Source: Oscillospiraceae bacterium | GTDB lineage: Bacteria; Bacillota; Clostridia; Oscillospirales; Oscillospiraceae | Direction of reading: 5' to 3' | Assembly: GCA_902761635.1 (NCBI GenBank) | Contig: CACWLG010000014.1 | Location: forward strand, 1-64,000 | DNA length: 64,000 nt | Program-made: the position numbers and the translations under genes | In this document: positions 25,984 through 33,952 of the stretch, in pieces | Numbering within the stretch: the first letter of the stretch is position 1 | How the letters are laid out: every line of letters starts with the position of its first letter | Notes under the pieces: model-generated | Told to the model about the DNA's origin: nothing | Seen by the model: only the letters and a program-made list of their open reading frames with translations | Database searches by the model: none

Positions 25984-26856
25984 ATGAAGGGAATCATCCT
26001 TGCCGGCGGAAAGGGGACGCGTCTGTATCCCATGACCAAAGGCGTGAGCAAGCAGCTCCTGCCGATCTATGATAAACCGATGATCTACTATCCGCTGTCC
26101 ACACTGATGCTTGCGGGCATACGGGAAGTGCTGATCATCTCCACACCGGAGGATCTGCCGCTCTACGAAAAACTTCTGGGCGATGGGAAACGCCTGGGGA
26201 TGCGTCTGTCCTATCAGGTGCAGGAAACGCCGCGAGGCCTTGCCGACGCCTTTATTTTGGGCGAGGAATTTATCGGGACGGACAGCGTGTGCCTGATCCT
26301 GGGGGACAATGTGTTCTTCGGTCAGGATATGACGCGTATGCTGCACCGGGCGATGGAGAACAAAACGGGCGCCACGATTTTCGGCTACCCGGTGAAGGAT
26401 GCCCGATCCTTCGGCGTGGTCGAGTTTGACGAGAACCACAGGGTAATCTCCATAGAAGAAAAACCGCAGAACCCGAAAAGCAATTATGCGGTGCCAGGCC
26501 TCTATTTCTATGACAACCGGGTCGTGGAGATCGCAAAGAATGTCAAGCCCTCCGCCCGCGGAGAAATTGAAATCACCGCCGTCAACAATGCCTACCTTGC
26601 AATGGGCGAATTGAAGGTGACACTGCTGGGCCGCGGCATGGCCTGGCTGGATACCGGGACCCCTGCCAATATGCTCAAGGCGGCAGAATTCGTGGCGACC
26701 GTACAGGAGTGTCAGGGCTTTTATGTCTCCTGCATTGAGGAAATCGCCTGGCGGCGCGGCTTCATCACCAGAAGCCAGCTTGCCGCGCTGGGCGAGGAGC
26801 TGAAAATGACGGAATACGGGCAGTATCTGCTGACGATCGCGGAGGAGAAAGAATAA
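25984..26856 (+). CDS. rfbA: Glucose-1-phosphate thymidylyltransferase
   Basis: This 290-residue RmlA/RfbA makes dTDP-glucose from dTTP and glucose-1-phosphate. The sequence begins [18 protein letters not shown] and has [20 protein letters not shown], and [11 protein letters not shown] near residue 225, all hallmarks of the family and of normal length. AAGGAG lies 6-11 bases before the ATG. The last 75 bases are repeated, with a few differences, at 30839-30913 directly before rfbB. That indicates rfbA and rfbB were once adjacent and were split by inserted DNA. Confidence 0.93.
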   Translation: MKGIILAGGKGTRLYPMTKGVSKQLLPIYDKPMIYYPLSTLMLAGIREVLIISTPEDLPLYEKLLGDGKRLGMRLSYQVQETPRGLADAFILGEEFIGTDSVCLILGDNVFFGQDMTRMLHRAMENKTGATIFGYPVKDARSFGVVEFDENHRVISIEEKPQNPKSNYAVPGLYFYDNRVVEIAKNVKPSARGEIEITAVNNAYLAMGELKVTLLGRGMAWLDTGTPANMLKAAEFVATVQECQGFYVSCIEEIAWRRGFITRSQLAALGEELKMTEYGQYLLTIAEEKE

Positions 26857-26902
26857 AAATATAGGTATCGGCCTTCATCAGCAAACCGTCATACTGCCAT
26901 TG

Positions 26903-27035
26903 CGTAGGGGTCGATCCCCTGATCGACCCGAACCCCGGTTCACTGCACAAGCCATAAGGTTTCGGGCTGATGAGGGGAAGGTGAATTGCCCTGCAGGGGC
27001 AAGAGAGGCTGGCCTGGGCCACATCAGCCCCTACG
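26903..27035. repeat. Dispersed GC-rich repeat with inverted ends
   Basis: CGTAGGGG (26903-26910) and CCCCTACG (27028-27035) bracket a stretch holding a hairpin GGGTCGATCCCCTGATCGACCC (read in two pieces, 26908-26929). GTAGGGG...CCCCTAC bounded repeats of this kind are widely dispersed between genes in Clostridia. There is no coding capacity. From 26857 to 27100 nothing else is visible. Confidence 0.5.
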
Positions 27036-27100
27036 GAGCAGATTCTTTCGCTCTTCGTATTATTCTGCCTGTCTTGCTGAGCTAAGCCGATACGCACTAA

Positions 27101-27260
27101 GGCAACACCGCACAATCCGCCTTCGGCATCTCCTGGAAAATTTGCGCCCTGATTTCGTCACTTTTTTCTTGAGGTACACAAAGTACATCTGCGAAAAAGT
27201 GCCTTTATCAGAACCCAAATTTTCTCAGGATCTGCTCTTGCCGAATTATGCGGTATTGCC
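27101..27260. repeat. MITE-like foldback element, copy B (full length, 160 bp)
   Basis: The ends GGCAACACCGCACAATCCGC and the complement of its right end (GGCAATACCGCATAATTCGG) form terminal inverted repeats. Imperfect pairing continues through almost the whole 160 bp, so the transcript would fold into one long hairpin. Its last 93 bases equal copy A. Copy C at 29941 has the same ends in the other orientation with a 26-base internal deletion. No transposase is encoded. Confidence 0.85.
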
Positions 27261-27595
27261 CAGGACTGATCATGCTGCCTTTCATGAATCATTGAGAAAG
27301 ATCGGCGGAAAAATGAGACATTTCTGTTGACAGAGTGGACTAATTGTGAGAAACTGTAAAGCAAGCAGGGGTATTGAAATGTAGTGGCCGCGCATCATGG
27401 TGCTGGGATGAAAGAAGAGCATGGATCACAGTAAGAAAGGGAATACCTTTTCGTAAAATTTCCAGACATGCGTCAAGCCTCCGGGAGAATTCCAGCATTG
27501 TGAACCTGCCGTCAGCAGACAGAGGCTGACGATTAATTCGGATCACTGTAACAGGATCCTGTGAAAGGAGGGGACAGACAGTAAAAAACAGAAAA
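27261..27595. other. Intergenic stretch, nothing assigned
   Basis: No gene, RNA or terminator is evident. AAAGGAGGGG near 27564-27573 may be the ribosome binding site of the next gene, but it lies over 20 bases before the ATG, so the true start or gene 5' end may be damaged. Confidence 0.4.
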
Positions 27596-28150
27596 ATGGA
27601 TCTCTTTGTTTGGGCGCTGCTTTTGGCGGTAATACTCCAGATCTTTGCCTGTCTCCCCATTACGGATCGGTTTTTCCTACAAAGCGTGACAGCGCGCTTT
27701 CCAAACTCACTGAAGGAGATAGGAGCGGAAGCTTTTGAAGGAACAGCATTCCGCATCCTGATCTTCCAAGACGGTTTCCTGCGGCTTGGAGAGAACGCTT
27801 TCAAGGGTACGGATCATCTTGAGACAGCATATTTCCCACGCTCTACGGTCTGCGTTGCAAGCTCCGCGTTCACCAAATCAAGCATAGGACAGATCTGCGG
27901 TGCGGAGGGAAGCTATGTACAGAAATGGGCGGAAGAGAACGGCGTGGCGTTCTGGTGTGACAACGACTGGTTGACAGCACCGAAGCGGCTGCACTTTTCT
28001 GCAGAGGTACTGCTTGCGGTATTTGCCCTTCTGTGCTTGCCGCCGACCAGTGAGACAAAGAGAATAAAACAATATCTGCATAGCGTTTCCTATAGTATGC
28101 GACCGCAGGATCGACCGGAACTGAATCCGATCGACTACAGATTCCCGTAA
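27596..28150 (+). CDS. BspA-like leucine-rich-repeat protein fragment with membrane segment
   Basis: This 184-residue protein has an N-terminal hydrophobic segment (residues about 4-23) followed by two or three LRR_5/BspA-type units: SLKEIGAEAFEGTAF, LRLGENAFKGTDHL. It then has the YVQKWAEENGVAFWCDN ending that usually follows such repeats, and a second hydrophobic stretch near residue 142. BspA-type repeats are adhesion or surface-display modules. Few repeats remain and the ribosome binding site is far away, so it may be a truncated relic of a larger surface protein. Confidence 0.6.
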   Translation: MDLFVWALLLAVILQIFACLPITDRFFLQSVTARFPNSLKEIGAEAFEGTAFRILIFQDGFLRLGENAFKGTDHLETAYFPRSTVCVASSAFTKSSIGQICGAEGSYVQKWAEENGVAFWCDNDWLTAPKRLHFSAEVLLAVFALLCLPPTSETKRIKQYLHSVSYSMRPQDRPELNPIDYRFP

Positions 28151-28240
28151 TACACGATCGTGCTCCGATAAAAAGCCCGCAGCAGTCTGAACTGCAACGG
28201 ACAAAACGAAAACTTCAATGAAGGAATAAAGGAGATAACG

Positions 28241-29086
28241 ATGAAAAACTATCGTGTATTGAGCTTAGCTTTAGCGCTCGTTATGCTGATCGCTGTTGTC
28301 TTCCCTGCCGGTGTCTTCGCGGATGATGATCTGCTTGAGGATGAGGCGCTTTTGGAAGAGACTATCGAAGGAAATCAGATCGAGGACGAGTATCTTGATG
28401 ACCTGGAAGATCGTGTCCAGCCGGCTCCAACCGAAAACGAGAACGAAGAGCTTATCAATGAGGATGAAGCACTTCCCAAAGCGGAAAGCGTAAACAATGA
28501 GGACACGACTCAGGCTGATAATGAAGATCTGGATCTTGAGGTTTCTGAGAAGAATGAATTCCTCACCGGAAAGCCTGAGGTCACACCTCCTGAGGACGTG
28601 GAAGCCGCGGTGGGCGAAACGGTTACCTTCAAGGTGACTGCAACGGGCGCTGCTCCGTTCACCTATAAGTGGCAGACGAAGCTTGTCGGTAAGACGACAT
28701 GGCAGAACACCCAGCTCGGCGGATACAATACCGATACCCTGAGCTTCCCGATGGCAGCCATCTATAACGGTCGTGAGTACCGCTGCATCGTCACGGATGC
28801 CAATGGCAACAGCACCACGAGCGAGTCTGCAAAGCTTACGGAGGCAGCAGCGGGCCCGGTAGTGACGGGACCTGAGGATGCAGAAGCCGCGGTGGGCGAA
28901 ACGGTTACCTTCAAGGTGACTGCAATGGAGATCCCGAAGACCGTTAACGGTATGACCGTTACCGAGATCGGTCAGGAGGCATTCATGAATAACGCGAATC
29001 TGATCAGCATTAAGCTTCCTGAGACCATCACGATTATCCACGCACGTGCATTTAAGGACTGCATTAATCTGAAAGAAATGAAGTAA
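28241..29086 (+). CDS. Secreted acidic protein with Ig-like unit fused to an LRR tail
   Basis: This 281-residue exported protein has a signal peptide (residues 1-27, ending GVFADD) and a Glu/Asp-rich stretch to about 105. A complete Ig-like domain (VTPPEDVEAAVGETVTF to about 205) follows. A second copy of the same unit breaks off after its first strands. It is joined directly to a BspA-type LRR end (EIPKTVNGMTVTEIG ... HARAFKDCINLKEMK). The two Ig starts share 43 identical bases (28601-28643, 28883-28925). The joint suggests internal deletion. AAAGGAG precedes the ATG. Confidence 0.72.
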   Translation: MKNYRVLSLALALVMLIAVVFPAGVFADDDLLEDEALLEETIEGNQIEDEYLDDLEDRVQPAPTENENEELINEDEALPKAESVNNEDTTQADNEDLDLEVSEKNEFLTGKPEVTPPEDVEAAVGETVTFKVTATGAAPFTYKWQTKLVGKTTWQNTQLGGYNTDTLSFPMAAIYNGREYRCIVTDANGNSTTSESAKLTEAAAGPVVTGPEDAEAAVGETVTFKVTAMEIPKTVNGMTVTEIGQEAFMNNANLISIKLPETITIIHARAFKDCINLKEMK

Positions 29087-29095
29087 ACCTATCCC

Positions 29096-29130
29096 GGGGA
29101 GGGGGGGAGAGAAGCTCCTCCCCTCCTTTT
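29096..29130 (+). terminator. Rho-independent terminator after the Ig/LRR gene
   Basis: GGGGAGG (29096-29102) can pair with CCTCCCC (29117-29123), followed within four bases by TTTT. It lies 10 bases after the stop codon. The next 180 bases hold nothing recognised apart from possible decayed transposon DNA. Confidence 0.6.
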
Positions 29131-29310
29131 CAGTGCTGAAGAAGAGCACTCTGTACCAAACGTTACACTGCAGAATGACTGTGAAGAAAGCTTGTTGCCA
29201 TTACCGCCTTAAGCTTCAGCGTTTGGTTTTATGGATATCGAATTGAAACAGCAAGGTACTGCCGGACCTTCCTTTGAAAATAGGAAGGTGGCCCGAATAG
29301 GACGGAGCGA

Positions 29311-29940
29311 TCAAATCTCGCAGTGCAATCTACAGCCTGTGACAGCCCCTTTTTGAGAAGAGAGCTTAAAAGCAGTCAGCCTAACCTTGACATGAAAGAG
29401 CCAGGCTTCATGATCTGTGCCTATACAGCGTATGCACATTTTGATCTTGCCTTTGCATCTTGCACACGATTCCGAGGCAGGAAGCCATCTGTTTTGATAG
29501 TATAATTTTCTGTTTTTGCGGATTCTGATTACAAAATCCTGATGTTCATCCAGAAGGTTGGGAAAAATCTTGTTATCGCCATAGCCCCTGTCCATAACAA
29601 ATGTGCGTTTCTTGAACAGAGTGACAGCTGTCTGGTGCCGCAAAGGTGATGCTGTTGATCGAAGTAAAGCTCTTTTCGTTCGAGAAATGAATTCTCGAAA
29701 AAAGGCTGATCGGCTGGTGTTGCCCGCCATAACACAGGCTCCTGTAACATGATGTCCTTTCTCGTATATGGTCTTGCCATTGCTGCTTGTCGTACCGTCC
29801 CATACTATACCGAGAGCTTCAAAATGACAGCCCTCCGGTTTCATAACGTCACTGTCATCTATTTGAACGTTTCTGTGGTAGTATGTGACATGTAGGATTA
29901 CCTCCGATTTTGTTTGGCAGGGTTTTGTTTGGTTGCTTAA
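29311..29940 (-). pseudogene. Decayed IS4-type DDE transposase
   Basis: On the minus strand, parts of a transposase are readable in at least two frames. They are QIDDSDVMKPEGCHFEALGI (upstream of 29811) with the first catalytic Asp block, a ARPYTRKDIMLQE/KGHHVTGACVM region, and VMDRGYGDNKIFP near 29600 with the second Asp block. The DDSDV...EALG...VRDG and DRGYGD patterns are typical of IS4/ISPna2-like transposases. Frameshifts and stops break it, and MITE copy C cuts its 5' part at a TTAA site. Confidence 0.72.
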
Positions 29941-30074
29941 GGCAATACCGCATAATTCGGCAAGAGCAGATCCTGAGAAAATTTGGGTTCTGATAAAGGC
30001 ACTTTTTCGCAGATGTACTTAAGTGAGCGTCCAAATTTCCAGGAGATGGCGAAGGCGGATTGTGCGGTGTTGCC
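29941..30074. repeat. MITE-like foldback element, copy C, flanked by TTAA duplication
   Basis: The same terminal repeats as copies A and B occur in inverted orientation, beginning GGCAATACCGC and ending GGTGTTGCC. TTAA stands on both sides (29937-29940 and 30075-30078), consistent with a 4-bp target duplication. An internal block of about 26 bases found in copy B is absent. It sits inside transposase-derived sequence. Confidence 0.85.
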
Positions 30075-30596
30075 TTAATTCTACCACAATTCCGAAGGTA
30101 ATTCTTTCTTTTTTGCGCCTTTTCTGGACTTCCTGCTCTTTCTGGAATCCGTGTTTTCCTCCCGCTTTTGTTTTGCGGAAACTCAAGCCTTTTATCTGTT
30201 GACGATCCCCTGAAAGAGATGTAAAATATACTGGCATAACAGATGGGCATTTGCGATAGGCAGAGGACGGAAAAGGTGATTTTTACAAATTCAGGCTATC
30301 TTATTCAAGAGTATCATAAAGCTGGAAGACCAGCTACGGCAGCTTTATAAAACTCCCGCCAGGTAGTTCAGAGGGACTCCTTCTGGCTTTTCGCCTCGGA
30401 AGGCAAAAACAAATTTACGAATCCATTTTTGCGGGGGTCTGTATCTCGTAAATGTTTCTCAACATGCAAGTGTGCGAGCATCCCCGCAGGCGAATGCGCG
30501 AAGCAGGCTGCAAGCCTTCTCTGCACGGAGGTTAATCCTGTACAAACCAGAATGCGTGCAGGCAAAACTGCGATTTTGGAAAAAGGCACTATAAAG
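30075..30596. other. Mobile-element debris, no intact gene
   Basis: A short minus-strand open stretch (30250 to about 30080, with residues such as SGDRQQIKGLSFRKTK) may be the N-terminal remnant of the transposase beyond the MITE. The remaining 350 bases show no gene, RNA or clear regulatory site. Confidence 0.45.
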
Positions 30597-30800
30597 AAAA
30601 AATAATGATACTTGGCGGGACGCGCTATGTGCGTTCTGCGATCAAAGCAGCCCATGAGCTTGACGCCTATGTGATAATGGCAGACTAACTGCCGGATTAA
30701 TCGGAACCTGGTTCTGAATTTCAAGTCCGGAGAATGGCTTGAGGAAATCATGGGTGGCCTTTCAAAATATGTGAAAGTGATCGTGCGAAAGCAAGCATGA
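30597..30800 (+). pseudogene. Deleted copy of the ATP-grasp gene (remnant)
   Basis: Bases 30597-30697 align with the first 100 bases of the ATP-grasp gene at 18181 (shared GATACT.GGCGGG, CGCGCTATG, AAAGC.GCCCATGAGCTT). Bases 30699-30800 align with its last 100 bases (shared AAATATGTGAAAGTGAT and the final codons). About 1.0 kb between them is missing and an in-frame stop is present. The bases after the stop (GAGAGAAAT) even match the start of the gene that follows at 19394. It is a relic of a duplicated or exchanged locus segment. Confidence 0.75.
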
Positions 30801-30838
30801 GAGAAATAATCGTCACGCTCCGCTCACTTGCGCCGATG

Positions 30839-30913
30839 CAGCTTGCCGCGCTGGGCGAGGAGCTGGAAATGACGGAATATGAGCAGTATCTGCTGACGAT
30901 CGCGGAGGAGAAA
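30839..30913 (+). pseudogene. Remnant of the rfbA 3' end
   Basis: These 75 bases match 26776-26850, the last codons of rfbA ([23 protein letters not shown]), with a few substitutions. They end one base before the rfbB start. They carry the GGAGGAG that serves as the rfbB ribosome binding site. The remnant shows that an rfbA copy once lay immediately upstream of rfbB. Confidence 0.82.
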
Positions 30914-30914
30914 A

Positions 30915-31934
30915 ATGACGCTTATCGTAACCGGCGGCGCCGGCTTTATCGGCTCCAACTTTATTTTTCATATGCTCAAGGAGCATCCGGAGGATCGGAT
31001 TATCTGTCTGGACAAACTCACCTATGCAGGTAATCTTTCCACGCTGAAGTCCATCATGGATCATCCCCGTTTCCGCTTTGCGAAGCTGGACATCTGCGAC
31101 AGGGAAGGCGTGTATCAGCTTTTTGAAGAGGAAAAGCCGGACGCTGTTGTGAACTTCGCCGCCGAGAGCCATGTGGACCGCAGCATCGAAAACCCGTCTA
31201 TTTTCCTGGAGACCAACATCATCGGCACCTCGGTGCTGATGGATGCCTGCCGCACCTTTGGCAAGGTGCGCTATCACCAGGTCTCGACTGACGAGGTCTA
31301 CGGCGATCTGCCGCTGGATCGGCCCGACCTCTTCTTCACCGAGGAGACGCCCATTCATACCAGCTCTCCTTATTCCAGCTCCAAGGCCGGGGCGGATCTG
31401 CTGGTGCTGGCGTATCTGCGCACCTACGGCCTGCCGGTGACCATTTCGCGCTGCTCCAATAACTACGGGCCCTATCACTTTCCGGAGAAGCTCATCCCGC
31501 TGATGATCATCAACTGCCTCAACGACAAGCCCCTGCCCGTCTACGGCGAAGGAAAGAACGTGCGCGACTGGCTGTATGTGGAGGACCACTGCAAGGCCAT
31601 CGACCTGATCCTGCACAAGGGGCGCATCGGCGAGGTTTACAATGTGGGCGGGCACAATGAGATGGCCAATATCGACATCGTAAAGCTCATCTGCCATGAG
31701 CTGGGAAAGCCCGAGAGCCTCATCACCCATGTCGCCGACCGCAAGGGACATGACATGCGCTATGCCATAGACCCGACCAAGATCCACAACGAACTGGGCT
31801 GGCTTCCGGAGACAAAGTTTGAGGACGGCATCAAAAAAACCATCCGCTGGTATCTCGACAACAAGCCTTGGTGGGAGGAGATCATCTCCGGCGAATACCA
31901 GAATTATTACGCGAGGATGTATGGAAACCGATAA
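30915..31934 (+). CDS. rfbB: dTDP-glucose 4,6-dehydratase
   Basis: This 339-residue RmlB/RfbB is an extended SDR enzyme that converts dTDP-glucose to dTDP-4-keto-6-deoxyglucose. It shows the NAD motif GGAGFIGSNF, STDEVYGDL with the catalytic Asp region, YSSSKAGAD (Tyr-x3-Lys), and RNVRDWLYVEDH-type sequence (KNVRDWLY). Length and motifs are complete. With rfbA and the VioA-like aminotransferase upstream it should feed a dTDP-4-amino sugar. No rfbC or rfbD is found. The ribosome binding site lies in the rfbA remnant. Confidence 0.93.
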   Translation: MTLIVTGGAGFIGSNFIFHMLKEHPEDRIICLDKLTYAGNLSTLKSIMDHPRFRFAKLDICDREGVYQLFEEEKPDAVVNFAAESHVDRSIENPSIFLETNIIGTSVLMDACRTFGKVRYHQVSTDEVYGDLPLDRPDLFFTEETPIHTSSPYSSSKAGADLLVLAYLRTYGLPVTISRCSNNYGPYHFPEKLIPLMIINCLNDKPLPVYGEGKNVRDWLYVEDHCKAIDLILHKGRIGEVYNVGGHNEMANIDIVKLICHELGKPESLITHVADRKGHDMRYAIDPTKIHNELGWLPETKFEDGIKKTIRWYLDNKPWWEEIISGEYQNYYARMYGNR

Positions 31935-31974
31935 TCCCTGCGAAAGCATTCGCGCAGGCGCTTGCTTGACGAGG

Positions 31975-32058
31975 CTATCCGTCGATCTGCCTGACTCGAT
32001 CACGGTTATCCATGCACGTGCCTTCAAGGACTGCACGAACCTGAGCGAAATGAAGTAA
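31975..32058 (+). pseudogene. Remnant of an LRR surface-protein 3' end
   Basis: The reading RLSVDLPDSITVIHARAFKDCTNLSEMK ends in TAA at 32056-32058 and matches the tail of the secreted gene at 28241-29086 (ITIIHARAFKDC.NL.EMK). No start or upstream part exists. It is joined to the region just after rfbB. It marks the right border of the rearranged zone. Confidence 0.72.
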
Positions 32059-32081
32059 GCAGACCCAAATCCCATAAAAAA

Positions 32082-32101
32082 GGGGGGCCGTATGGCCCCC
32101 C
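32082..32101. terminator. GC-rich hairpin, probable terminator
   Basis: GGGGGGCC (32082-32089) pairs with GGCCCCCC (32094-32101) across GTAT. The A-run lies before it, so a U-rich tail would form only on minus-strand transcripts. On the plus strand it is at best a pause or weak stop. Confidence 0.5.
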
Positions 32102-32189
32102 GCGTCAGTACGGCAGCCTTTTTCAGGTGCAACTCCTGAAGTACTGGAAAAAGCGTCTTCGCAAAGAGAGAAAGAGGAGGAAAAACAGT

Positions 32190-33554
32190 ATGCCAGCTGC
32201 ATTAACCTATCTGGCAGTCATGCTTGCAGTGATCATCGTATGGTTCCTGCTGCTGAAAAGACCGGTCTATGAGGCCGTCCTGATCAGCTTTATCATTCTG
32301 CTGACGATCACAGGCACCTGGGGTCATGTCGGCGGATATATCAACACCGGCCTGAAGACTTCGCTTCTGTATTCGATGACGGCGTTCTGCGCCATGTCGA
32401 TCCTGTTGACAAAGACGAAGGTCATTGACAGTGCCATCGCTGTCATCCTTGCCCTGCTGGGGCGCGTCACGGGCGGCGCCGGCTATGTCGCCGTCGTGGC
32501 CAGCGCGTTCATGGGTGCGCTTTCCGGCTCCGGCCCGGGCAACGTCATGGCAACCGGCTCCATCACCATCCCGGCCATGAAGAAATCCGGCTTCCCCGCA
32601 GAGCTTGCGGCCAATATCGAGTCCAACTCATCATATCTCGGCAATATGATCCCGCCCTCCGGCAATATTACAGCGGCCCTCGGCGCGCTGACCGGCATGG
32701 CCGCCTACGGCGAGGGCTATATCACCCAGGCGGAGTTCTGGATCGTCCTTTGGGGCTGCAGCCTCTGGTTTATCCTGCAGCGTATCCTCATGGTGTTTGC
32801 TTTCTGCAAGTACTATAAGGTTGCCCCAATGAAAAAGGAGGATCTGCCTGACCTGAAGGAGACCTTTCGGCAGGGCTGGCAGGGACTGCTGCTGCCCGTG
32901 ATCATCCTGCTCCCGTTCATTCTGGACTACTACTTCAAATCCACCTTCTTTACGGCACGCCTCGGCAAGGACGGCGCCAAATATATGAGCTCTTCCCTGC
33001 TCATTTTCATCGGCGGCCTCGCATCCATCTATGCCGTCCTCATCGCCAAGGACAAGAAGCAGTGCACCCCGAATGCCATCGCGCATATGTTCGCCGACGG
33101 TATCAAGACGATCGCGCCCGCAATCGGTGTTTGCGTGTTTGGCTACATGATCGGCGCCATGTTCACGGATCTCAAGGTGACCGATGAGATGTTGACCTTT
33201 ATGCAGGGCATGAGCATGGGCAAATTCGGCCTGGTGGTCTTCATTTGCTTCATCACCTGCCTGCTCGGCATGGTGATCCCCGGCTCCTCTCTGGTGGTTA
33301 TTTTCGGGCCGGTGTTTATCACTATCCTTGCCTCCAAAGACGTTAATCCCACGCTGGCGGCCGCCATGCTGCCCTGCATCTGCGGCGTCATGTGCGGCAT
33401 TACGCCGCCGCTCGGCCTCGGTATGTACGCCGGTATGAGTCTTGCAGGATCCGATTTCGGCAAGACGTTCAAAAATAATCTGTGGTGGGTAGCCGCACAG
33501 TTCGCCATGGAAGTGGTTGTCCTGATGGGCTGGCTGCCTATCCTGGGACTGTAA
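32190..33554 (+). CDS. TRAP-type transporter large membrane subunit (DctM-like)
   Basis: This 454-residue polytopic protein has about 11-12 membrane segments and DctM-like repeats. It shows GSGPGNVMATGSITIPAMKKSGF near residue 110 (read in parts) and SNSSYLGNMIPPSGNI, the kind of re-entrant motif seen in TRAP and related anion importers. A second repeat holds PGSSLVVIFGPVF and CGITPPLGLGMYAG. It probably imports an organic acid used by the operon downstream. AGAGGAGG precedes ATG 32190. No periplasmic binding subunit is nearby, which is unusual for TRAP. Confidence 0.78.
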   Translation: MPAALTYLAVMLAVIIVWFLLLKRPVYEAVLISFIILLTITGTWGHVGGYINTGLKTSLLYSMTAFCAMSILLTKTKVIDSAIAVILALLGRVTGGAGYVAVVASAFMGALSGSGPGNVMATGSITIPAMKKSGFPAELAANIESNSSYLGNMIPPSGNITAALGALTGMAAYGEGYITQAEFWIVLWGCSLWFILQRILMVFAFCKYYKVAPMKKEDLPDLKETFRQGWQGLLLPVIILLPFILDYYFKSTFFTARLGKDGAKYMSSSLLIFIGGLASIYAVLIAKDKKQCTPNAIAHMFADGIKTIAPAIGVCVFGYMIGAMFTDLKVTDEMLTFMQGMSMGKFGLVVFICFITCLLGMVIPGSSLVVIFGPVFITILASKDVNPTLAAAMLPCICGVMCGITPPLGLGMYAGMSLAGSDFGKTFKNNLWWVAAQFAMEVVVLMGWLPILGL

Positions 33555-33567
33555 GGAGAGAATAGCG

Positions 33568-33858
33568 ATGAAAGAAACACGGAAGAAGATTGCGGACGTT
33601 TGCAAGCTTATCTTCGGCTACGGCATCATGATCGTTCTCTTCGCCGGCGGCCTGACCTTCTTTGGCTATGTCCTTGCGCTGATTATCGGAGGAGAGACGG
33701 CCGGCGCAATTTGCACCTGGATCTATAAATCCTTTATTCCAGTGATTATTTACGCATCTACGATCCTGATTCTCTTCGGCCTGGCCACTATGTACCTTGC
33801 CGGAGAAAAGGCGCTGGTACCGGACAGAAAAAAGGCGTCTGAAGAGGGAGAAAAATGA
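33568..33858 (+). CDS. Small two-TM protein, probable transporter accessory subunit
   Basis: This 96-residue protein has two hydrophobic segments (residues about 14-40 and 50-76) and a charged C-terminus. It starts 13 bases after the permease stop with its own GGAGAG site. Position and size fit a small DctQ-like partner, although it is shorter than usual DctQ (which has four helices). I cannot show homology by eye. Confidence 0.6.
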   Translation: MKETRKKIADVCKLIFGYGIMIVLFAGGLTFFGYVLALIIGGETAGAICTWIYKSFIPVIIYASTILILFGLATMYLAGEKALVPDRKKASEEGEK

Positions 33859-33952
33859 GGATATCAGGCAGGCATGGCGGCATGCTGCTTTTGCCGGCCT
33901 GCTTTTCGTATGATACTGCCGGTATGAGCCTGACAGAGCGGGAGAAAACAAC

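Noticed and set aside
29323..29505. Small plus-strand gene within the transposase remnant
   Set aside because: It has no ribosome binding site and is opposite readable IS4-transposase motifs on the minus strand.
29941..30074. CRISPR-like or structured RNA repeat
   Set aside because: The three copies are far apart, each is a single foldback unit with terminal inverted repeats, and one has a TTAA target duplication, so a MITE explains it.
25984..31934. dTDP-L-rhamnose pathway
   Set aside because: Only rfbA and rfbB are present. No rfbC epimerase or rfbD reductase is seen, while a VioA-type aminotransferase sits beside rfbA.
32082..32101. A normal plus-strand terminator after the LRR tail remnant
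   Set aside because: The stem is strong but the T-run would occur only in the minus-strand transcript; kept only as a low-confidence hairpin.
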